Part shown: positions 1 through 5,518 of the stretch, in pieces
How the letters are laid out: each line of letters starts with the position of its first letter
Position numbering within the stretch: the first letter of the stretch is position 1
Origin: Prevotella sp.
GTDB lineage: Bacteria; Bacillota; Clostridia; Oscillospirales; Ruminococcaceae
Length of the DNA: 12,589 nucleotides
Assembly: GCA_023663025.1 (NCBI GenBank)
Contig: JAMPIC010000041.1
Coordinates: forward strand, 1 to 12,589
Direction: 5' to 3'
Program-made: the position numbers and the translations under genes
The notes under the pieces: generated by a model
Told to the model about the DNA's origin: nothing
The model's database searches: none
The model's input: the letters and a program-made list of their open reading frames with translations, nothing else

Positions 1-7
1 ACCTCCT
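1..7 (-). promoter_or_regulatory. Possible Shine-Dalgarno site of a gene off the left edge
   Basis: On the minus strand these bases read AGGAGGT, a perfect match to the anti-16S sequence. If used, the start codon lies a few bases beyond the left edge and the gene runs leftward, divergent from the GH3 gene. No coding sequence of that gene is visible here, so this rests on one short motif. Confidence 0.3.
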
Positions 8-49
8 GCTCCGTTTCGGACGAATGCGCCTGCGGGCGCGGGGAGGGGA

Positions 50-145
50 TTTCGCCCTCTGCGGAGGGCGACCAAAGGGCGCCGCCCTTTGGAAACCTGC
101 CGCCTTTGAAAAGGCGGGCGAAACTTTTAGTCGCGGCTTTGCCGC
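50..145. repeat. GC-rich multi-hairpin intergenic element
   Basis: Four hairpins follow one another. Arms 52-59/64-71 (tcgccctc/gagggcga) enclose a tgcg loop. Arms 72-80/84-92 (ccaaagggc/gccctttgg) enclose gcc. Arms 100-106/111-117 (ccgcctt/aaggcgg) enclose tgaa. Arms 133-137/141-145 (gcggc/gccgc) enclose ttt. An eight-base outer pair, tttcgccc at 50-57 with gggcgaaa at 116-123, competes with the first hairpin. No T-run follows, so it is not a typical terminator. I recall similar hairpin elements scattered between genes in Ruminococcus-like genomes; copy number cannot be tested from one window. Confidence 0.6.
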
Positions 146-180
146 TCGGTGCTTCTTACTTGTTTTGTAATTTTTTTGTT

Positions 181-195
181 TATACTTTAAGTATA
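181..195. promoter_or_regulatory. 15-base palindrome, candidate operator upstream of GH3
   Basis: The sequence tatactt-t-aagtata is a perfect inverted repeat around one central base, inside the AT-rich stretch 150-215 that should hold the GH3 promoter. TATACT at 181-186 could itself be a -10 box, but the best upstream -35-like match (TTGTTT, 160-165) gives only a 15-base spacer. A regulator binding site is possible. No further promoter is convincing between 146 and 261. Confidence 0.3.
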
Positions 196-261
196 TTCCT
201 GCAAAATTATACAGCTCTTACTTCTACCCTCTAACTTCTAATCCGTGAAAGGTGTGTTTTT

Positions 262-3036
262 ATGTCAGATTTTCCGTTCCGCGACAGTTCCCTCCCTATG
301 AAAGAACGCGTTTCCGACCTGCTTGCAAGGCTTACCCCCGAGGAGAAAATGAATATGCTTTCCTGCCATATGGCTGCCGTGCCCCGTCTCGGCGTGGGAG
401 AATGGTACGTGGGAACGGAAGTCGCCCGCGGCTACGTTGGCAGGGACACGGGCGAAATATCCACGGTGTTCCCCCAGCCCATAGGAATGGCGTCCTCGTT
501 CGACCCGGAGCTTATGTATGAGCTCGGCGTTATCGCGGGAAACGAAGCCCGTTACCATTATCAAAACAGTCCCAACGGAAAGCTTATGCTTTGGGGTCCC
601 ACCGTGGATATGGAGCGCGACCCCCGCTGGGGCAGGACGGAGGAAGCCTACGGCGAAGACCCGTTCCTGACGGGGGAAATGTCAAAGGCGTTCACAAAGG
701 GTATGGCGGGGGACGATCCCGTCTACCTGAAAACCATTCCCGCGCTGAAGCATTTCTGCGCCGACAACAACGAGGCGGACAGGGACAGGTGCTCCGCGAA
801 CGTTGATATGAGAACGCTGCACGAGTATTACTACCGCGCTTTCAAGCCGGCGATCACCGAGGGCGGAGCGCGTTCCGTTATGGCTGCCTATAACGAGCTT
901 TCGGGCGTTCCCGCGGTGATGAACCCCGATCTGCAAAAGCTTCTGAAAGACGTTTGGGGACTTGATTTCGTGGTCACCGACGGCGGGGATTTCTCCCAGA
1001 ACGTGCTTGCTCACAAATGCGTTCAAACCCACGCGGAAGCGCTGGCTCTCTGCCTGAAAAACGGCGCGGACAGCATGAACGACCCCGCCGATATGGTCGC
1101 CGCTGCCGCTGCCGACGCTCTCGAAAAAGGACTTATTACAATGTCAGATATTGACAAAGCCGTGGGGAACGTCCTGTACGGAAGATTTCGTCTCGGCGAA
1201 TTTGACGAAAACTACCCATACAGGGATATGAAAGTCGTCCCCGAAAGCGAGGAAAGCCGCGCCGTGAACCGCCGCGCCGCCATGGAGCAGTTCTGCCTGC
1301 TGAAAAACGACGGTCTGCTGCCCCTTGAAAAGGGAACGAAAATCGCGCTGACGGGTCCTATTGCGGACGAGAATTACGCCGATTGGTACACGGGAAAATC
1401 AAGCTACGCGGTAAGTATCAGGCAGGGTCTGGAAGCCGAGTTCGGCGCAGAGAATGTGCTGTTCGACAACGGCTACGACATTGTGGCGGTCAAGTCCTGC
1501 GGTAACGGCAAGTACCTTTCCGTCGGCGGGGACGGCTCGGTCAGGGCGGCGGCGGACGGGATAACGGAAAGCTGCCTTTTCGAGCTTCACGACTGGGATT
1601 TCGGGTCGATGAACTTCAAGTCCAAGCTGAACGGGAAATACCTTACCGAAAGCGGCGGCGTCTACAAGGCGGTCAGCGACACGCCCTACGAATGGTTTAT
1701 CCGCGAGTGGTTCAAGCCGACGGTGTACGAGGGCAAGTACTGCTTCAAGAGCTGGCACGGCAAGGCGATGGATATTTTTGTAAACGGGGACGGCGAGCTT
1801 TCAACGAGGGCGGCTTTGGGAATTACCCCCGACAAGCAGTTCGAGCTGACGGTGGTTTCGAGCGGCGCGGAAAGAGCGGCGGAGCTTGCCCGCAAAGCCG
1901 ATATCGCCGTTGTCTGCGCGGGAAATCACCCAATGCAGGTGGCGAGAGAATGCTACGACAGACCGGATATCGTCCTGCCGAAGCGTCAGAGCGGACTTAT
2001 CGAAGCCGTTTTTGAAGCCAATCCCAAAACCGCGCTGATGATAACGGCGGGGTATCCCTACGCCGTGAAACGGGAAAAAGAAAAGCTTCCCGCAATGCTG
2101 TTCACCTCCCACGCGGGACCCGAGCTGGGGACTGCCGCGGCAGCCGTTCTGGCGGGAAAATTCAACCCCGCGGCAAGGTGTCCGCTGACCTGGTACGAGT
2201 CCGTACACGAGCTGCCCAACATAAAGGACTACGACATCATCGGCAACAATATGACCTATATGTACTACGGGGGAAAGCCGCTGTTTCCTTTCGGACACGG
2301 GCTGTCCTACTCCGAGTTTGAGTACGGAAGCTTCAAAGCTGTTCAGAACGGCAAATCGGTAAAGGTCTCCCTGACGGTGAAAAACGTCTCGGAACGGGAC
2401 GGGGACGAGGTGGTACAGATATATTTCAAAGCCGGCAAGCCCCGCGTGAAACGTCCGCTGAAACAGCTCTGCGGCTTTAAGAGAACGCGCGTTGGAGCAG
2501 GCGAAACGGTCGCGGTCGAGATAGACGTGCCCTTCTCCGCGCTGGAATTTTACGACGTTACCCGGGAAAAGCTCTGCGTGGAAAGCGGTTCCTACACGTT
2601 TTCGGCGGGAGCGTCCTCGGAGGATATCCGCTGCTCCGCCGAGCTGAACATCGAGGGAGAGATTATCCCTCCGAGAGATATGAGCTTCGTCAAGGCTAAG
2701 AACAATGACGGCGGCTACAATATCTCCCTTTGTTTCAGCTTCGAGAGGAACGACCACTACGTTATGTCGGGAGACTGGGGCGGCGGACTTGTTTTCAGCA
2801 GCGCGGAAATGAAAAACTACACCGTTGCGGAAGTCGTATGCTCCGCTCCCGCCAAGGGCGGAAGCCTGGAGATCAACGCGGACGAAAGGCTTATCGGCAG
2901 GACGGACGTGTCCCCGTCGCCCCGTCCCGACGGCTTCGCGGCCTACAGGATACCCCTCGAGCCGTTAAGCGGCACGGCGAACCTGCGGATAGCCCTCAAC
3001 GGACAATTGGGCGTTTACAGCGTTAAATTCATGTAA
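262..3036 (+). CDS. Glycoside hydrolase family 3 beta-glycosidase with beta-trefoil insert and CBM6-like C-terminus
   Basis: Retaining exo-acting beta-glycosidase (beta-glucosidase or beta-xylosidase type), 924 residues. Residues 1-400 form the (beta/alpha)8 domain with the family motifs DPRWGR (120-125), KH (163-164) and VVTD, giving nucleophile Asp240. Residues 535-690 form the alpha/beta sandwich; Glu563 in RECYDR is the likely acid/base. Between them, at about 405-533, lies a three-repeat beta-trefoil resembling fascin-like domains, each repeat with an S-x-x-(N)GK pattern (near 412, 454 and 497). Residues 698-797 are the fibronectin III-like domain. Residues 805-924 look like a CBM6-type carbohydrate-binding module. 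There is no signal peptide, so a cytoplasmic location is inferred. AAAGGTG at 248-254 sits seven bases before the ATG. The nucleophile context TDGGD is less usual than SDW/TDW. Substrate cannot be fixed by reading. Family assignment is very secure; the insert and terminal module are judged by eye. Confidence 0.93.
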   Translation: MSDFPFRDSSLPMKERVSDLLARLTPEEKMNMLSCHMAAVPRLGVGEWYVGTEVARGYVGRDTGEISTVFPQPIGMASSFDPELMYELGVIAGNEARYHYQNSPNGKLMLWGPTVDMERDPRWGRTEEAYGEDPFLTGEMSKAFTKGMAGDDPVYLKTIPALKHFCADNNEADRDRCSANVDMRTLHEYYYRAFKPAITEGGARSVMAAYNELSGVPAVMNPDLQKLLKDVWGLDFVVTDGGDFSQNVLAHKCVQTHAEALALCLKNGADSMNDPADMVAAAAADALEKGLITMSDIDKAVGNVLYGRFRLGEFDENYPYRDMKVVPESEESRAVNRRAAMEQFCLLKNDGLLPLEKGTKIALTGPIADENYADWYTGKSSYAVSIRQGLEAEFGAENVLFDNGYDIVAVKSCGNGKYLSVGGDGSVRAAADGITESCLFELHDWDFGSMNFKSKLNGKYLTESGGVYKAVSDTPYEWFIREWFKPTVYEGKYCFKSWHGKAMDIFVNGDGELSTRAALGITPDKQFELTVVSSGAERAAELARKADIAVVCAGNHPMQVARECYDRPDIVLPKRQSGLIEAVFEANPKTALMITAGYPYAVKREKEKLPAMLFTSHAGPELGTAAAAVLAGKFNPAARCPLTWYESVHELPNIKDYDIIGNNMTYMYYGGKPLFPFGHGLSYSEFEYGSFKAVQNGKSVKVSLTVKNVSERDGDEVVQIYFKAGKPRVKRPLKQLCGFKRTRVGAGETVAVEIDVPFSALEFYDVTREKLCVESGSYTFSAGASSEDIRCSAELNIEGEIIPPRDMSFVKAKNNDGGYNISLCFSFERNDHYVMSGDWGGGLVFSSAEMKNYTVAEVVCSAPAKGGSLEINADERLIGRTDVSPSPRPDGFAAYRIPLEPLSGTANLRIALNGQLGVYSVKFM

Positions 3037-3059
3037 AAATATGAAAATCGCTTTTTCCC

Positions 3060-3088
3060 TTGCTTTTGCGCACCGTCTGCTGTATAAT
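3060..3088 (+). promoter_or_regulatory. Sigma-A-type promoter of the GH44 gene
   Basis: A perfect TATAAT -10 box (3083-3088) lies 17 bases after TTGCTT (3060-3065), a weak -35. Transcription would begin near 3095. It lies in the 58-base gap after the GH3 stop codon, where no terminator hairpin is visible, so readthrough from GH3 is also possible. Confidence 0.6.
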
Positions 3089-3130
3089 TAAGGTATGATA
3101 CTGTTGATACGGAGGTTTTTTAACACCGCT

Positions 3131-5236
3131 ATGATGATAAACAAACGGCTGCCGAAAAAAATCACGGCGTTTCTGCTTGCCTGCTGCGCCGCCTGCCTGT
3201 CCTTTTCGGGAATATCCGATACCAATGTTTCCGCGATGTTCAGTTCAAGCTATCTGGACACGGACAATATTTCCGTGGAGATAAATACCTCGGCGGGACG
3301 CAAGGCTATAAGTCCCTACATATACGGCATAAATTCTGAGACAAGCCTGTCCGGACTTACGGTCAACGCCTTGAAGCAGTCCGATCCGAGACTGTCCTCC
3401 TACAATTGGGAGACAAATTTTTCCAACAGTGCGGAGGGTCAAAGCAACACCAATGACAACGGACTTGTTAAGTCCTACCCCGCCGACAGACAGCGCGACC
3501 CCGCCCTCTTTACGGACAACCTTTTGGCAAAGGCGAAACGTTACAATATCCCGTCAAGGTACGTTACCCTCCAGATGATGGGCATGGTGGCTGCCGATTC
3601 GGCGGGAGCGGTCTACCCCTCCGACGGGCAGGCGCGCTGGAGACAGGTATTTTTCCAAAAGCACGACAGCTTTTTCTCCGAGCCGGATATTACGGACGAC
3701 GCTGTGTATATGGACGAATACGTCAGCTTTCTTGCCAATAAATACGGCTATGCCGTGGACGGCGGCGTAAACGGCTATTTCCTTGACAATGAGCCGGAGA
3801 ACTGGTCGGAGCTTTATCCGTACGCGGCTGCGCTTCCCGTCACAGCCGACGAGCTTATAGAGCGTTCCGCGGAGCTTGCCGGTTCCGTGAAACGAATAGA
3901 TCCCACGGCTCTCGTATACGGACCGTCCATAAACGGGATCGAGGCTTTCATCAACCTGAAAAATCCCGAGGATTGGGAAAAGCACGCTCAGGACTACAGC
4001 TGGTTCATTGACTACTACCTCATGGGAATGCGCAGCGCGTCCGAAGCGGCGGGAACAAGACTTCTGGACGTTCTGGATATCCATTATCACACAGAAGCGA
4101 CGAACGGTCTGCTTGAGCCTATTATCGACGGTACGGATAATTTTTCCAACAACACAAGGCTTCAGGCTCCGCGCATTCTCTGGGACAGCAGCTACACCGA
4201 AAACAGCACCATTGCCATCATGCACAACCAGCATATCCCGCTTATCCCCACGCTTGCGGCGTCAATAGATATGTACTATCCCGGCACCAAGCTTTCTTTT
4301 TCGGAGTACAACTTCGGCGGCGGGGGACATATCAGCGGAGGCATAGCCGTTGCGGACGCTCTCGGTATCTTTGCCGAAAACAGCGTTCATATGGCTTGTC
4401 TCAAACCCAATTCGGACGATACCGAATACCAGAAATCGGGAATAAACATTTATACCGACTACGACGGAAACGGAGGGCATTTCGGCGATACTTCCGTAAA
4501 AGCGGACAACGGCGGGGACATTATGAGCTCCGTATATGCCTCGATAGACGGCAGGGACGATACTTCGCTTAAAGCTTTGTTTATAAACAAAAATCAGAAC
4601 AGCGTCAAGACTGCGGACGTTGTGATAAAGTCCGACGCCGTGTTTGAGAGCGCGGCTGTTTACAGCTTCAATGGGGAAAGCGCGGAAATAGTCCCCGCAG
4701 ACGAGGAGATAACCGTTAAGGACAACTCTTTCAGCTTCGATATGGAACCGCTGACGGTTTATATGCTCGTTTTCAGCGGCTCGGAGGAGGTTATTTCTGT
4801 CGGCAGCGAGGAAACTTCAACAGTCACCGAAAGCGAACCTCCGCAGGGCGGCGATACTTCATACGCGCCGCCATCCGTGGCAGATACGGATACGGTCACG
4901 TCGGTTTCCGTTCCGGAACACGTTGCGGCTGAGACTTATTCCACGGCGGGAACTGCCGCGGTTTCGGAAACGTCCGCACCGGAAACCGAGGGCACAGCGG
5001 TTCCGGAAAGCTCCGCTGAGGAGACTTACGCGGAATCCGGCAGCGTTTCCGACGTTGCGCTTGGAACTGACGGAACGGACAACGGCGAAGAAAGTCCAGA
5101 TCCCGGCGACGGAGAAAAAAGAAACGTGCCGAAGGTTCTGAAAACGGCAGTCATCATTCTCACTTCCGCCGTAGTGCTTGCAATGGCGTATGTTATCGTT
5201 CAGGACAGGGTGCTTTCGGGAAAGTTAAGAAAGTAA
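3131..5236 (+). CDS. Membrane-anchored glycoside hydrolase family 44 (endo-beta-glucanase/xyloglucanase type)
   Basis: Predicted surface enzyme cutting beta-1,4-glucan or xyloglucan internally. An in-frame ATG exists at 3095, but it coincides with the expected transcription start; GGAGG at 3111-3115 favours ATG 3131 (or 3134), despite a long 15-base spacer. Numbering from 3131 (701 residues): basic N-terminus KRLPKK, hydrophobic core, signal cleavage likely after VSA (35). The catalytic region is about 45-465. LDNEP gives acid/base Glu221 and FSEYNFGGG gives nucleophile Glu392, a spacing close to that in Clostridium thermocellum CelJ. LDVLDIHYH and GGGGHISGGIA also fit GH44. Residues 468-550 form the small beta-sandwich typical of the fold. 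Residues 551-666 are a Ser/Thr/Glu/Pro-rich linker, followed by a transmembrane helix (672-690) and a basic tail. No dockerin or CBM is visible. The usual RWGGN region is divergent (DPRLSSYNWE). Family call strong; substrate inferred. Confidence 0.88.
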   Translation: MMINKRLPKKITAFLLACCAACLSFSGISDTNVSAMFSSSYLDTDNISVEINTSAGRKAISPYIYGINSETSLSGLTVNALKQSDPRLSSYNWETNFSNSAEGQSNTNDNGLVKSYPADRQRDPALFTDNLLAKAKRYNIPSRYVTLQMMGMVAADSAGAVYPSDGQARWRQVFFQKHDSFFSEPDITDDAVYMDEYVSFLANKYGYAVDGGVNGYFLDNEPENWSELYPYAAALPVTADELIERSAELAGSVKRIDPTALVYGPSINGIEAFINLKNPEDWEKHAQDYSWFIDYYLMGMRSASEAAGTRLLDVLDIHYHTEATNGLLEPIIDGTDNFSNNTRLQAPRILWDSSYTENSTIAIMHNQHIPLIPTLAASIDMYYPGTKLSFSEYNFGGGGHISGGIAVADALGIFAENSVHMACLKPNSDDTEYQKSGINIYTDYDGNGGHFGDTSVKADNGGDIMSSVYASIDGRDDTSLKALFINKNQNSVKTADVVIKSDAVFESAAVYSFNGESAEIVPADEEITVKDNSFSFDMEPLTVYMLVFSGSEEVISVGSEETSTVTESEPPQGGDTSYAPPSVADTDTVTSVSVPEHVAAETYSTAGTAAVSETSAPETEGTAVPESSAEETYAESGSVSDVALGTDGTDNGEESPDPGDGEKRNVPKVLKTAVIILTSAVVLAMAYVIVQDRVLSGKLRK

Positions 5237-5294
5237 ATGTGCATAAAATTATAAAAAATTATTGTGTTTTATTAACAAAGTCCTGTATAATCTG

Positions 5295-5323
5295 TTTACA
5301 AATCCATGAAAAAATATTAAAAT
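5295..5323 (+). promoter_or_regulatory. Distal sigma-A-type promoter of the diguanylate cyclase
   Basis: TTTACA (5295-5300) and TAAAAT (5318-5323) each match the consensus at five of six positions, with the ideal 17-base spacer. Transcription would begin near 5330, just before the structured segment 5343-5445, giving a leader of roughly 190 bases ahead of GTG 5519. Confidence 0.6.
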
Positions 5324-5342
5324 ATATTATATAGATAAAGCA

Positions 5343-5445
5343 ATTGCCCTCCGTCTGCGAGACGGCGGAGTCCATTTTGTTCCCGCGGCTCTGCGCGGCG
5401 GGAGCTTACCGCGGATATTCCACGGCTGCTGCGATAAACGGCAAT
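5343..5445 (+). ncRNA. Candidate structured leader RNA
   Basis: attgcc (5343-5348) pairs with ggcaat (5440-5445) as a closing stem. It encloses three hairpins: ccgtct/agacgg (5351-5356/5360-5365), tcccgc/gcggga (5381-5386/5398-5403) and ccgcgg/ccacgg (5409-5414/5420-5425, one C-A mismatch). This resembles a multi-branched regulatory RNA. I do not recognise a known riboswitch, and the GGCAAACC-type core of the c-di-GMP-I class is absent. A chance GC-rich repeat like the one at 50-145 is the main alternative. Confidence 0.3.
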
Positions 5446-5472
5446 GTCATGTCTTTGCCGGTCTACTATAAT
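5444..5472 (+). promoter_or_regulatory. Proximal sigma-A-type promoter of the diguanylate cyclase
   Basis: ATGTCA (5444-5449, four of six matches) and a perfect TATAAT (5467-5472) are separated by 17 bases. The start of transcription would be near 5479, leaving a 40-base leader to GTG 5519. This excludes the upstream in-frame ATG at 5444 as a start for this transcript, since it lies inside the -35 box. Confidence 0.6.
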
Positions 5473-5518
5473 TAATACACCGTGGGAAACCGCAGGTTTT
5501 TCCGCAAGGGGGGATTCC

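Larger units (their letters stand above)
5237..5518. other. Intergenic region with two promoters and a potential RNA structure
   Basis: No gene is visible in these 282 bases. The left third is very AT-rich and lacks a clear GC-rich terminator for the GH44 gene. It holds a strong promoter match (5295-5323), a GC-rich multi-hairpin segment (5343-5445), a second promoter (5444-5472) and the cyclase ribosome binding site (5506-5513). TATAAT at 5286-5291 with TTGTGT 18 bases upstream is a weaker third possibility. Confidence 0.7.

Noticed and set aside
50..145. CRISPR array or tRNA in the hairpin-rich segment
   Set aside because: The hairpins differ from one another, with no constant repeat or spacer, and no tRNA arms or conserved TTC loop can be placed.
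1..231. Open plus-strand frame from the left edge to a stop at 229-231
   Set aside because: It runs through perfect palindromes and AT-rich promoter-like sequence, and its translation has no coding character; the hairpin structure explains the sequence better.
1801..2757. 318-codon open frame on the minus strand inside the GH3 gene
   Set aside because: It is fully opposite a conserved GH3 coding region, its translation resembles no family I know, and it has no ribosome binding site. Long antisense frames are expected in GC-rich genes.
5343..5445. c-di-GMP riboswitch (GEMM) upstream of the cyclase
   Set aside because: The position is tempting, but the conserved GGCAAACC-like core and tetraloop-receptor arrangement are not present, so only an unclassified structure is claimed.
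5444..5518. Upstream ATG 5444 as the cyclase start
   Set aside because: It falls within a -35 box, has no ribosome binding site, and adds 25 residues ahead of a normal N-terminal membrane helix, whereas GTG 5519 has AAGGGGGG just upstream.
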